This document shows positions 1-12,654 of a stretch of 64,000 nt of DNA, piece after piece; the first letter of the stretch is position 1, and each line of letters opens with the position of its first letter. The translations under genes were made by a program, and so were the position numbers. This DNA comes from Viscum album (Eukaryota; Streptophyta; Magnoliopsida; Santalales; Viscaceae): contig OY728136.1 of NCBI GenBank assembly GCA_963277665.1, positions 1,971,658,576 to 1,971,722,575 of the forward strand, given 5' to 3'. The notes beneath the pieces were generated by a model that had not been told where the DNA came from, made no database searches, and worked only from the letters and a program-made list of their open reading frames with translations.

Positions 1-999
1 AAATTTGTCAAAATGATTATAATTAAATTTTTATAAAATTAATCATTCTAAAATCTGAAAAAAATAAGAGTATTTAAAAAATATAAGAAAACAAATAACA
101 TATAGTTTAAACTCAAGATAATTATTCAAATTTTACATGATCTTAAATTTATGTATATAAGAGAACCAACCATGGAAACCATGAATTGAACACTTTCGAA
201 ATAATGGAATTTATCTATATAACTCTTCATAATAGCCATATAATTTCTTATTGACATTATGATAAATCAAATAAATGTATAATTGGTATTAGATATATTA
301 ATTAATGTATCTAATTTTATTATCAATTATAATAATTAAAATAATTCATTCAAACATAAGGTGAGGGGATTCTCAAGTCCAGTTTTGTTTCTTTGGGTTA
401 TTCCTATTTTATGGAAACTTTTAGTGTGGATGTTATTTAAATATTAAAAAATATAAAAAAACATTCATCACTATTTCATTAGGGGATATACCTGATTCTA
501 ATATAGTTTTTGGAAAAAAATAATATTATCTTAAAGAACTATTAATTCTAAAACACTTCTTGATTCTTACTGAAAAAGTTACTCATTCTATCTCGTGTGA
601 TGATTCCAATACATATTTATTTACATTTTTAGAAACCCAATATATTTTCATGAATTTAGGATTTATGAAGTGAAAATCATTCCCTTACATGTGTTATTTA
701 ATTTTCAATATTGATATGCGTTCAATGTGAAAAACATGAATATGTTAATGTTATGATGTGATGGGTGCACTGAGAATTACATAGCACTCCAATTCATTTG
801 GTAATGTTATGTATCACAAGATATAATTTGAAATATGAATGAATATTATTATATATTAGTTCAAATAATATTTATGTTATAATAATTTACATATATTATG
901 TGTGAACACGATGTTATCATTGTTTATAATTATGTGTGCTTTTTGACCACTAAGACGTGATGTTATGTTTTTAAGCATTGTCACATTCCATAGATTATA
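1..999. other. AT-rich stretch, no gene recognised
   Basis: Very AT-rich, with short reading frames only and stops in all frames. Since TE-A interrupts TE-F, the missing downstream half of TE-F's pol (integrase) could lie here on the minus strand. I looked for integrase motifs in reverse complement and found nothing I would defend. The boundary with the TE-A 3' LTR is not resolved. Confidence 0.4.
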
Positions 1000-3598
1000 T
1001 TCGGTATATATCATGATTATGTGTTGATCACATAATTATGATATGATGATTATGATTATTTTTACTCCTGTTATATTGATTCATGTCCTTATTTATCATC
1101 TTACTAGGACTTTAGTTCACCCATTTCTTTGATATATATCCTATGGAAACTATATATACCACAGTGTAAATGAGGGAAATTTTGAAGCTTGAGAATTAAG
1201 AGTTAATATTTTGATTATTCATTATTCTAAAAAAGTTGTGTTTGGTCCTTATGTTCCCAAGACATTAATCCTTTGAATCCTGGTTTTGGGAATATTTTAT
1301 GTCTTTTACCATGAAATTTAGCTAATAGAAATTTAAAAAATGTAGGCTCACAATACTAACCATGAAACAATTGTTTTCCTTATCCTCAACTCTCTAAATA
1401 TTTCATATGGTCACATGGATATTCTCTATAGTACCCCATAACTATGTACTAACTATAAAACCTCGAAAACACTCCCAAAATAAACCTAATCGTCAAAAAA
1501 AAAACGCAAGACAAAACCTAATATAAATGATACAATAAAAAACAATAAACAAACCATCATACTTTATACTATGAGTGTTTCATTCACTCCATGAGTTGGA
1601 TTTCCATTCCTCAAAAATTGATATTGATATTACTTTAAATGATTTACATCAATTTTTCCAAAATCCATTTCTCAATGTCCCACATCTCATCTATAAATTC
1701 ACTATGTTTCCATAATAGAAATAACAAATTGATATGTTTTCCATGAATAATTTTATATTTTCAATCCATGTTATTTATCATTTCTTGAATAAATAGATAA
1801 TTTTGTTCAAGATCAACATGATTGAATTAAAAAACATGGCTACAACCGATATGGAATTTACTCTATTGAGATATAATAATTAAAATATAAACCAAACTAA
1901 TCTATTATGTAAAATAATACATATAATAGGTAGAAAAAATCATTTCAATTCTATAAATGTTAAATATATCATGCAAATATATTCCATTCATATCCAATTT
2001 TGGATTCCCCAACATTGGAGAGACTGAAATGAATACATTATCAACCGCAATTATGTATAATGGGATATTAAAATGGTATACATAATTTTTTTTTAATTTT
2101 TTCTGAAACCATTCAGTTCAAAATTATAAAAATCTTCTGAGTCATTTCATGTAAAAATCTTTATCAAATTAGAGGGGTTTCTACAGTTTCTTGTTAAAAA
2201 TGTAGAGAAAAATTTATAAGACTATATAATTCCACAAATGGAAACATTTTTATCATGAAATGATAAATATTTTTATAAAAATTCAACTATGTTCTAATTA
2301 TCATCCAAAAATACAAGAAAAATTCATATCACAATATCTAAGAATGTTTAAATCATTAGTTTACATTTCCTATCCATTTGATGTTGTCACAATATCTTCA
2401 CGGTCAACTTTATATCCAATAATTTTTAAATATATCACCAAAACTGAGAGGAAAATCAATGATCTTAGTTAAAGATTATTGATATTAGTAATCCATGACT
2501 TTTTAAAACTTCTCGAATGTATATCCTTTCCATGTCATATTTTGTATTTGATTCCCTTATCAAAATGATGTGGTATGACATTGTGTATCATTTTAGAATC
2601 ACCTATATTGAAACATGACTCTAAATAATAAATTTTAATCCCATAATAATTTACATGGTAATCTGTTTCAATATATTTAATGGAATTTTTGATGTTTATA
2701 AATGTGTGCGCAACGATCATTTGATTCTAATTTTTCAAGGAGCGAGACAAAGGAAGAATTCATGTAATGAATCATGAATGAGGCATAAAATCATAAATAA
2801 ATAAATAGAGATATACATAATTATATATTTTTCATTAAATATCCATCCATTTTTACATTAAATGAATAATTAATTCAAATCAGAAACATAGTTCTCCCAA
2901 TAAAACCCTTTAAATAATCATATCATGTAAGATGATCAAACAGTAGATTAGTATATTCTTTCATTGATTCACATTCATTGTAAAATTCAAGAAATATGAA
3001 TAATAATTCATGTCACACTAAAATCAATGATGTGGTTTGATCACTAATGAAGAACGATGTGATTTTCTCACCATTGTATCAATATGGCCAATCTGAGGTG
3101 TGTCGATCATTGATCCGAAACTTCTTCAAAGTTTTCCTAAAAAGATTCTACTAGGATCATTATGAAAATAATATAGATTCCTGGGATATTTGGATAACCC
3201 TAGGATTTCAGCATAATAGTATATTTAATGGCTAACTAGTCATTTCATCAATCATTTGAAAAAATAATAATTTAATGAAATTATTTTATTTCATTCTACA
3301 CCTACTATAACTTTTCCAAAAAAAAAACAACACCAACTAATTTAAAGACTCAAAAAGTGTAAAACTTAATTTACTAACTCAATGGTTCCCTCATATTATT
3401 TTTCCTAGGAAATGTTTTTTACTATATTCCCCTTTTAGTAAAAATATTGTATTCATGTACTATTTAATCTACTTATAATATTTCGAAAATTTATTCGTAG
3501 CAGAGTGGTCCTTGGAATATGATTCAGTCTTGGTAACTTGTTTGGAAAAAATCAACACAATATCAAAAAATAGTACAAATCAAATTGGATACATTGCA
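1000..3598 (-). repeat. TE-A 3' LTR (eroded; left boundary approximate)
   Basis: The right edge is well placed: at 3598 the minus strand reads TGCAATGTATCC just after a purine tract (3599-3615), as expected for a 3' LTR start. The segment at about 3000-3598 aligns by eye with the end of TE-A's 5' LTR (about 21860-22401). Both carry, in the same order, a GTGTGTC..ATC..GATC block, a GATAACCC block, an AATAATTTA block and an ACATTGCA/ACATTACA end. The left limit is only inferred from the 2.7 kb length of the 5' LTR; below 3000 the resemblance is weak. Confidence 0.55.
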
Positions 3599-3615
3599 TT
3601 CTCCCCACCTAGAGG
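3599..3615 (-). other. TE-A polypurine tract
   Basis: The minus strand reads CTCTAGGTGGGGAGAA directly before the 3' LTR start. This closely matches the TE-C tract on the plus strand (CTAAGGTGGGGAGAA before 47201), including an upstream ATAAAT. In LTR retrotransposons such a tract primes plus-strand DNA synthesis. It fixes the orientation of TE-A as minus. Confidence 0.7.
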
Positions 3616-4897
3616 ATTTATATCCACAGAAAATCAAAACAATGGATTCTCAAAAATATTTGGGTACTGATCATGAATATGAGCCTCTTGTTCCCATGTT
3701 CTCTCCGGGTGATTAAAATGATGCCCCTAGACACACACTAGGGAATTAATTTCCCATGAAGGGTCATATACTATTGATCCTCAATCTCATCTTGGGTACA
3801 TAGAAATGATATCTTCATGCTCGACATCCATCCCACCCTAGTCTATAACATTTTATGGGTTGTTTGAATTTATCCTCAGCTATTACATGACTATGATGTC
3901 ATGTACATAGTGTAACTACCTATGTAAGGAAAAGTAGTACCCCATCTCAAAAAATCTACATAGTATCTATAAATATCCAACGACCCTCAGATATAGCTTT
4001 CCACCGTAGATGAATATTTGTAATCCATGTTAAGGTGAACACTATAGTAATACATGGTCTCCCTCCTCGAACTCCAAAGTCCTTGGTTTCCATGAGTAAT
4101 ATAAAATATGACATCTTTTTGATTCATTTATCTTCTCCCAGATGACACAAAAATTAACTTTTGTATGTTATAAAATCTCAAGGCCCATGAGTGTTGACTC
4201 TCCTAGTTCATTCTAGCAATGTGGTGACCTACAGGGTTGGTCGTACAATGCCTCGAATAGTTCCATACAGATGGTGTAATGGGAGATATTTTTGTACAAA
4301 CAATCTAGTATTGGTATGTGATCCTCCAAACAATGGAGAATGTCCAACAGTCTATTTCAAAGAAGTTCTCCAATGATATAAATGGTCTGCTCAGTCTAGC
4401 GATTAATTTATGGGTGATACTTTGTTCTCAAGTGTAACTGGGTCCAAAAAGCTCTTATAATATCTTCTACAACTGGAATATATAGAGATAATCACGATCA
4501 TAGAAAATCATGGATTGAACTCCTTGTATTTATACTACTTCCTACCAATAGATTTGTTACAATCCCTCTAATGACATCAACATTTTTATATCTAGGAAGT
4601 GGGACGACATGATGAGTCAGTATATGGTCACCTATATAGAATCAGGTCCCACAGATGTATGTGTTAATCATGTCATTATGTCCAAAGATAACCCATCCCA
4701 CTTCCATTCATGCCCCATAAGGGGTCATGCCAAAACCATTGGAACTTGTTTTTTAGACATCACTCGTTGGAATGTAAGGCATTGAGTGACAATATCTACA
4801 ACTCCTTTCATCATACCTATCCACGAAAACTAACTTCGGTGGTTCTGGTATATCTTTTTCATAGATTTATGAATAGCCAAAGGAGATGTGTCAAACA
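3616..4897 (-). pseudogene. TE-A pol, downstream part: integrase and C-terminal tail (broken)
   Basis: Minus-strand translation, allowing stops, shows the zinc-binding start and core of a Ty3/gypsy integrase: DTSPLAIHKSMKKIYQ near 4890-4840, then a GMMKGVVDIVTQCLTFQRV-like block near 4830-4765 (second Cys of the HHCC motif changed to Phe), then EWKWDGLSLDIMT at about 4709-4671, matching the family's EWKW..I.MDF. Below about 4450 the frame dissolves. The sequence starts abruptly at TE-B's LTR end (4898). Its upstream partner, the RNase H end, resumes beyond 16214, so this is one gene cut in two by TE-B. Many stops; not functional. Confidence 0.75.
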
Positions 4898-5527
4898 TGT
4901 CATGACCCGTCCCCCAGGGCCCGTTCCATGACTACCCCAACACTTCCATATATAGGCTAGTGTTTGGAGACTATCATCGAGTAAGAATATTACAAAAAGG
5001 TAAGAAATTTTCCATTTTACCTGTAAACACACACAAAGCTCCAATGGTGGAAATTAATAACAATTTAAATCAAAACTGTCACTGAGACAACTACTAATAG
5101 TACAAAACAAACTGAAACTACAAAGGGGCTGGAATACAAACCCAAAACAACAATGGAATGTTCAAAATTCATGGACCATATACTTGAGACCCTACCTGAA
5201 TGGTAGGTGAAGTGTTGATTCATGTAGCCATAGATGTACGCTCGTCTGTCCCGTATCACAATGAACCACCTAGTCCTAGACCACCAAGGTCTCTGTCATT
5301 GTGTCAATCACCTATTAGAAACACGGAACATGCTGGTGAATCCTGTATAGAGGTGAGTAACACAATACATATTAAGGACCCCAAACAGTAGAGAAATGAC
5401 TCAAAAGGAATGAACACACAACTAATCCCCAAAGAAAAGAAAGCTCATGCCAGGTATAAGTAAAAATATATGATGTAGAATTATCAATCATAAATAAGAA
5501 CTTTTGTACTGCTAATGAATTCATCAT

Positions 5528-5905
5528 CTAGGCCCGCTTATCACTGGGGATAGCTGGATCACTGAGACCCACTCATAACTAGGGTCGGCTTGATCTCTTA
5601 GACCAGCTCATCTCTAGGACTGCTAGATCACTTTGTACCACTTGTCTCTAGGCCAACTGGATCACTGACACCCACACGTCTCAAGGCGAGCAGGATCACA
5701 TAAACATGCTCTTCTCTAGAAAAGTTGGATCACTAAGACTCGATCATCTCTTAGGCTAGTTGGATAACTTAGTCTCACACGTCTCTGAGCTAGCTGGATC
5801 ACTTAGACCTGCTTCTCTCTAGGCTGCTGGATCATTATGACATGCTCATCTCTTGGCCAGCAGTATAACTAAGACTCCCTCATCTTTTTGCCAGCTGGAT
5901 CACTA
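5528..5905. repeat. Minisatellite of about 34 bp units in TE-B 3' LTR
   Basis: About eleven imperfect direct copies of a unit resembling CTGGATCACTTAGACCCACT followed by CATCTCTAGGCCAG. Units are diverged but the core GGATCACT..GAC recurs at roughly regular spacing. The same array occurs at the matching position of the other LTR (13290-13720), so it predates the TE-B insertion. The changing units and lack of unique spacers rule out CRISPR. Confidence 0.8.
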
Positions 5906-6119
5906 ATCCATTCATGTCATGTCCTTTATGTCATATCCAACAATAATATTACTAGTTGTAGTGTAAAATATTCATAGGGAATCTAGTCTTTAAGCCATTA
6001 GTCACATTTCACTACTATGAAATGTCACATAAAGTATGCTTAAAGGTCCGTGTAATCAATAGGTACCAATTCCATAGATTAGACAACAATAAGACGCTCG
6101 GTCTGAATGATTTTGGTGT

Positions 6120-7020
6120 TTTAGTATATAAGTATGGATTATGTCCACACTTGGTCTGACCTGGTTGGACCAAACAAACAAAACCGAGCCTGGGGTCAAG
6201 CAAGACCTGACCTGGTTCGGCTGACCTGACCCGACCTCTTTGGTTCTAGGCCAACCTGGTCTAGCTTCACCCATTTTCTATGCCCATTGGGCATTACTGT
6301 AGCCCAGCTTGGATTTGGGTCCAGCCCACTGTGTCGCCCAGTGACCCGGTCTAAATTCTCATACTCATTCCAACTTGGTCAGACCGGTAATGGCCCATGG
6401 GCTGCCCAGTTTCTTAGTTTCTCATCCATCATGGCCTGCATTGGCACAACTGTTTTCCTCTTGCTGGGCCTCTCTAGAATCCCGATTCTATCATGGCTCA
6501 TCCAGGATGGAGGGCCGACTTGGGAAAAAGCTCAGACACCTGTGATGGCATACGATTCATGTAGCATGCATTCAGATTCTCCACCAAAAATGGTCACCAA
6601 CCCCGTGTGACCGGATCAACATGTTGCCCTACCTTATGTCTCCCTAAATGATCTATCACCTAAGGTCCTTCAACGCCGCAACCCGCTGGTCATGGACTCC
6701 CATCATGATGTAACACCCTACTGGCACTGCCATTAAGCACAGTTGTAGGGTACCTACCTTCAGCTTCCTCCACCTGACATGGTTCTCAATTGGCACCAAA
6801 ACCATGCACCTTCATGGCCCATATAGCGTCAACCACTTCCACCATGGCACACCACTGGGGTCTGAAATCTCCACACTGTCACAACCTGATAGCCTTAGCT
6901 CCTCTGCTATGGGTGCACTGCAGTGATCTACCACCATCATTGTTCTTCCTTTGTCGGGTCACCATGATGGCAGGTACAGATTTTTTGGATCGTTGCGCCA
7001 CAGAATGGGCATGATAGGAT
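6120..7020. other. GC-richer segment in TE-B 3' LTR
   Basis: This part is clearly richer in G+C than its surroundings and has repeated TGACCTG/GACCTGG and GGCCCA words. The open frames on both strands (6287-6610 plus, 6056-6274 minus) resemble no family I know and are not kept as such in the partner LTR. The matching segment in the other LTR is about 13920-14660. I treat it as LTR sequence, not a gene. Confidence 0.55.
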
Positions 7021-8514
7021 ACATCTGACATAACCACATAAATAATTCACAAATATAATTGTGGAAGAAGATTCACATGAGAACACCCAAAAAATGATCC
7101 GGATCCTTTTTCCTTTTAACACGGTTTCTTTCGTTATTATAAAGATCTCTAAGAACCTAAATAATGCAGAAATAATCACAAAGATAGATATCCACATTAT
7201 CCCTAATCATTAACCATCCTACATGAATGAACTATAAATGAGATAACTTTTTCATGAGTTAACACTCATTCTTTGTCTGAATGAATGAACAGGGACCAGT
7301 AATTCACACATAAAATCATCAATTCCAGGCCTAGGAATAGATATTTTAGGAGGATGAAAATTTTTAGTCATTCATCAATCTATGATCCCAAATTATTTCT
7401 CCCAGGGTGTCGTATCTATCTTCATATTCACCAACATTCATCATTGGTGAAAATTCCTTCTTCATTTATTAGAATAATTCTAGGGATGTTTGTCAATCCT
7501 AAATTCCCTATTTAATTAATGAAGGAAGAGGCGTGCATGATTCAGTATCACCAACACAATCCATCAATGATGTTCATTAATGTTATTCATTAATGTGATT
7601 CAGTATCAACATGTCCCTACATTGCAGTGATGATGTTCCACTTGTTAACGATGATGAAAAAATAAATTTTTATGTATTTTTTCTTCTGAGAGGTCCAAAA
7701 AATAATTTTTTCCCATTACCCATTTCGGTCTAGGTTAGGCCCCACATATGGAAAAAATCTCATTATGAACTCAACAGTGGTATCAAAATTATTATCCGAG
7801 TTACCATTTGTGATTTATGAGGATTAGATAAATAAAATAACTTTTACCTAAATTATTTTATTTACAGTTATGTCCCAAAAACAAAATATCACAGTGTTCC
7901 CACATTGGTTGCTATTAGGATCCATCAAAGGGAATAATTCCATCACTAACTAAATGGAATTTTTGAATTTTCAATCTGAGTTATCGTATAAGAGTTACAT
8001 GTATTTGAAAATATAATAATTTTCAATTAAATATTTTATTTATGTCTAAAAACTACATTCCACTATTGGCCCACACCTATAAAAGTTAGTATATGACTAA
8101 GGAAAGAATACCACAATGAGCTCAATGTTGGTCTTGAATTTTCCATCCATGCAAACATTCATGAGTTATAATGAATCAAAAAAAATTTGTTGAATTATTT
8201 TATATTTGGTTATGCCATTTTTGGTTTTTCTCACTAGAGGCCTATGCACACAAATATTATGTCGCTCAATGGGTAAACTGGTTGTCCTGAACACAATAGT
8301 CCCATTGGATTTCTAATCCAGACACATGTATAATAGTAATTACACTTTTTCTGGAAAACCACTCATGCACTCTATTTAGAACATAACATTTTTCGATGGA
8401 TCATTATGAGCACTATATTCATCGGAATTGCACTCCTCCTCAACACCTGGTTTCGAAAATATCCCATTTAATTTTTTTAAAAAAATATTCATGGAAATTT
8501 AGGGTTTTATATCA

Positions 8515-8531
8515 CTCCCCCTTTAAGGATT
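8515..8531 (-). other. TE-B polypurine tract
   Basis: The minus strand reads AATCCTTAAAGGGGGAG immediately before the TGATATAAAACCC start of the 3' LTR. It is preceded by an ATAAATCC word shared with the PPT regions of TE-A and TE-C. Confidence 0.75.
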
Positions 8532-8899
8532 TATGTCCTTATAAGACAAAAGTAGAGCCAATCTAAAAAATGTGGGAAATGAGCATGAATCAGAGCTTCC
8601 TGATCCCACGTTTTTTTCTAGATATTCACATGCTACCAATGGAATCATACCAAAAGAATCAACATTCCACAAAGGATCCCATCATATCAATCCTCTATAT
8701 TCTCCAGGTACACCATGAATGTCATGTTTTCATGAGTCTCCATCACTCTGTGGTCGATGGCGTGAGATGGGTCATGCACATTTCTTCTCAGCTTGGATAT
8801 GTAGAATAGGATATAAACCCTCTCTAACTACATATGTAGATCAATGTGGTACACCATATCGACCAATCTACACTGTGATGGGAATGTTCTAATTAATAT

Positions 8900-9700
8900 C
8901 AAAGAAAACACGCTACACTAGCCAAATATTTGTATCCCTGATTGAGGGATGAAATGTAGGAATATGTGGCCCCCCTTCTCAAACACTAAGTATCTCTATT
9001 TTCTATCCTTATAGGACTTCTAACTGCTTTTTTCAGTCTTCATTCCTTCTTAGATGACCTGAACCTTCTTAGTGGCATCCTATACCATCTCTAGACCCAG
9101 GAGTACTAACTCTAATGGGTTGTTCCATCACATCAGTTACAACAATTTTCACCCATACAGTGCTTTGAATATTTACATTCCAATGGAGTATTTTTAGTAG
9201 TTGTTGTACATAATCTCTACTATTGGTAGGTGGTCATCCCAACAAGGACCCAAATCATGGACGGATGCACAAAGCACGTCCCCCAAGGTCTGTATGGGCC
9301 ACTCTAGTTGACCATCAGTCTGGAAGTAAAATGTTGTACTCAAGCACATATGATTCTCAAAGCCTCATACAATCCCTTCTATAACCATGATTTAAAGCAT
9401 GAATCACTATCTGAGACTATCATAGATGTGACATCGTGGAGTTGAACTATTTCCTCATGTAGAGGTGTCACATGCTCTCTATTTGACCCTACTCTCAAAT
9501 GGGTTGGTAGTGGGCTGACATGGTGATTCAGTCTATGATCACCTCAAAGATATCTTGTTTCCTAGACATATGTGATATTATAGGCATAAATTTCATCTAT
9601 ATTCCATCCCAATTCATCTATAGTACCTCAAGGTGTTGTGTCTAACCTATTGGAACATGGTGCTCATCCTTCACTTACTCATAAGTGAGGCATCGTTAGA
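8900..9700 (-). pseudogene. TE-B integrase (broken)
   Basis: Minus-strand translation with stops shows the integrase core. EEIVQLHDVTSMIVSDSDS sits near 9455-9397, with the second catalytic Asp in SDSDS. A TDGQLEWPIQTLGDVLCAS block around 9319-9263 contains the catalytic Glu in QLEW. DLGPCWDDHLPIVEIMYNNY follows around 9250-9190, then a KALYG-like end near 9160. These match the family's ISDRD, DGQSERTIQTLEDMLRAC and NWDDHLPLVEFAYNN segments in order and spacing. The region near the first catalytic Asp (about 9610-9570) is degraded. Multiple stops; not functional. Confidence 0.75.
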
Positions 9701-10219
9701 TAAACTCTTTTACTACCTACTTCATTCTCGACCACCACTACTGACATGAGAAGTTCAGGTAGATCGACACTGAACATTAATGTACCACTAAATGGGATGT
9801 ATGAAACTCCCTCATCACCTATTCCTGCAAAGCCACCATTACTACAGTGTATCCTCTATGAAGGATCTTGTGCTCCCCACCATTCGAACATCCAAGAGGG
9901 GAATTCCATATTGCCATTTGGGCATGTGTAGTCTCACATATGGCATGTAAGATTTGTTCCACTATGACTCTCTATGAGAGTGGAGGGAAAAACACAACTG
10001 AAAGAAGATAAGATGCCTAATATCTTACCACAAATGATATCTGATGAGAGGAAAAATGATCTGAGGCCTCATTTAGAATCTGTGAATTCAATCTATTACT
10101 AAGATCATCTTCAACCACATTCACCTTCCCAGGAGTTTAGACAATCTCAAATTCCTTTCCCTAGAAGAACTCTAGAAAACATTTCTATCGTAGATTTAAA
10201 TACTTCAAGGAAAAGATGT

Positions 10220-11290
10220 ATTTGAGACTCTTGTGGTCAGAGTACATGATGAATCCTTCACCTATAATGTATTGTCTCTACATCATTAGTGTGATGAATA
10301 CTGCTTCCAACTCAAGGTCATCAGTATCATAGTTCTACTCAAGAATTATCAACAATGGTGAGCCATAATCAATCACTTCTTGTCCTTTCATTGGGACACA
10401 AGCATGTCTGGTTCTCGAAGTACCACAATACACCACATATTTGGCTCCCTCCTCTTGAAACCTCAAGAAAAGATCACTCGACAAGGTATAACATAGTTAA
10501 TGAATGATATGATGGCATCTTTCTATCCACAAAAATGGGTTTCCCTTCCTCATCAATGTCGTTATGGGTTCTTCCTCTCTATGAAAGATGGGTACAAACC
10601 TTTAATAGTAATCAACCAAACCAAGGTAACTCTGCTCCATGGTAATGCCCTTGAGGGGCTCCCAAGAAACCACGTCATAGATATTCTAATGGACCACCAC
10701 AAATCCAACCTCTAAGAAGACATGTCCCTGGAAATGAAAATTTTATATCCTCAACTCAAAATTCAATAGCTTTTCGTAAATATGGTGATCTTGGAGTGAG
10801 TGCAGAATAATCCTCAGGTTCATCACGTGTTCCTCCTCAGACGCTGAATACATTAAGATGTCATCAAGGAAGACCACATCAAACTGGTCTATGTAAGACT
10901 AGATGGTCTTATTCATGAGTCCCTTGAACACCACTGGGGTGTTCATCACACCTAAAAACATCATTAAGTACTCATAGTGGCTGTAGTGAAATCTGAAATC
11001 CATCTTTGAGAAGTCCACATCTCATACTCGATGCTGGGGATAAAATGACATGAGGTATATCTTTGAGAACCATCTTGATCCTTTAAGTTGATCAATGTGA
11101 TCATCAATCCTTGTTAGAGAATTCTTATTCTTCACGGTCACATGGTTCAGGCACCATAATTCTACACATAACCTCAATATTTCATCTTCCTTGATGAAGA
11201 ACAACACTAGAGCTTCCCATAGTAAAACCATGGGCCTTACTAACCCCTTTCTCTACAATTCCTCAACTCTATCCTTAGCTCATGGGGAAC
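10220..11290 (-). pseudogene. TE-B reverse transcriptase (broken)
   Basis: A readable 69-codon stretch (11231-11022) contains FIKEDEILRLCVELWCLNHV and an RIDDHIDQLKGSRWFSKIYL-like run, matching the first RT motifs (the Asp of SKIDL is now Tyr). Further on, HYEYLMMFLGVMNTPVVFKG and VVFLDDILMYSASEEEH follow. The FLDD box (10860-10871) keeps both catalytic aspartates. The HIYEKLLNFEL thumb-start motif follows near 10770. Below about 10700 an RNase H would be expected but is too eroded to place. Stops and frameshifts make it a pseudogene. Confidence 0.85.
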
Positions 11291-12639
11291 TGTAAGATCT
11301 GTCCTATATGTCATTGTAGGTATCAGTGTTATCCCGATGTATATATCAATAAATAATTCTACCTCTCTTTGAGGAGGTCGTTCGAAAACATCTTCTGGAA
11401 AGACGTCCTAGTACTCATCCACCAAAGCAGAAAACTATGGACTCATCTCAAAACATCCAATGTTATGCGATTAAGGATGGTCACCTTTAGCTACCCCTTA
11501 CCCTATCCTCCAGCTTCCTGAGCCTAGTGTGGACCACATTGGGGATGTGGTTATAAGATAATAAAATGTGTACCACCTATTTCTTCTCTCCAATATCTTC
11601 GACCACATTATCCACCCTACAAATGAATATATTATTTCATTCCCACAACTGAAATCCACTAGCTATATATGCTCAAACAAATGAAAATCAACCACAAGGT
11701 TCTCTCTAGAACCGTTTCGTGAGCATGAATGCACATAGGAATAATGATTTATATGATGTAACGAAACACATCTTGGTCAGAGGCCCTAGAATTGAAGCAC
11801 TATTCATAAATATTTGCTTGAGTACCTGTAAGGGTCGGTACGCCTTGATGAATACTTATCTACTAACATGTCGTCCTTATGAATCTTTAAAAGCTCTTGG
11901 AAATACATTTACCTTAGATTTAATGGAAATATCCCCTTCTCTTATAGAGGTTATCATGATATGTACATGAAAAAATAACCTTATCATAGGATCAGGTAAT
12001 CTAAACCCCGACATCACCCTGTTAATCTATATAAATGGATCACTATTATGACATCCATATGGCATGTGGGGTCCTCACTAAGAGAAATAATCAAATCACT
12101 AACTTCAGGAAATCTTAATCATCCTGTGGATCTGTCTCTCCCCTGTACCTAGCTGGTCTTGATCGTTGGAACTCATGTATGTAATTGATCCTACGTGTGT
12201 CCTCTTCTAGTAGCACTGACGGTAATCGCTAACCAACATGTTTCTGTATCGCTGGGACACCACCCAAAGGTTCCATCATGAGTAGTATTCCTTGTACTAA
12301 AGCTGCATCACAATATAGACCATAATCATGGACACACACTAGAAACATAAATTATTGACTTCATAGACACATCCTAAAATAGATCAAGATGAACCAAGAT
12401 CAATAGATTATACCTATTGATATGACTATGACTCAGAATGCTTATGAGAAAACATCCAAATATGCGTTCAACCAGTTTTTCATGTACCAGTTTTGATAAA
12501 TGAATTTAGAGTCATATTGTATTGATACATAGGCCACCACATGCACACTGGACTCCCAGTGCTAAATGGTGAAATTGAAACATATGACATTGTTCCCCCA
12601 TACAAATTTACCAACACTTAGTTCTTCTTCTAGAATAGA
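11291..12639 (-). pseudogene. Probable TE-B gag/protease region (unreadable)
   Basis: By position, between PBS and RT on the minus strand, this should hold gag and protease. I see no zinc knuckle or DTG/DSG protease motif I would defend. The plus-strand frame at 11719-11970 resembles nothing I recognise and is probably chance. Confidence 0.4.
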
Positions 12640-12654
12640 TCTCCCTGTGATCTA
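12640..12654 (-). other. TE-B primer binding site (degenerate)
   Basis: Directly inside the 5' LTR, the minus strand reads TAGATCACAGG. This weakly resembles the TGGTATCAGAGC complement of initiator-Met tRNA used by related elements. The position is right but the match is poor. Confidence 0.4.

Larger units (their letters stand above)
4898..8514 (-). repeat. TE-B 3' LTR
   Basis: On the minus strand the LTR begins TGATATAAAACCC after the PPT and ends GACGGGTCATGACA at 4898. It aligns with 12655-16214 along its length: the AAAGG..AATTT block near 5130 and 12880, GACCCCAAAC near 5378 and 13140, the tandem block, ATGAGAACACCCAA near 7076 and 14766, and AACATAACATTTTT near 8383. It contains a minisatellite (5528-5905) and a moderately GC-rich part (about 6120-7000). 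Confidence 0.8.

Noticed and set aside
1..999. TE-F integrase on the minus strand
   Set aside because: Expected by position and a FSVHPS-like run was seen near 770, but no CLTC, WKW or DDE segment accompanies it; not defensible without a frameshift-aware search.
5528..5905. CRISPR-like array
   Set aside because: Adjacent degenerate direct repeats with no constant repeat and unique spacers, inside a plant LTR; a minisatellite.
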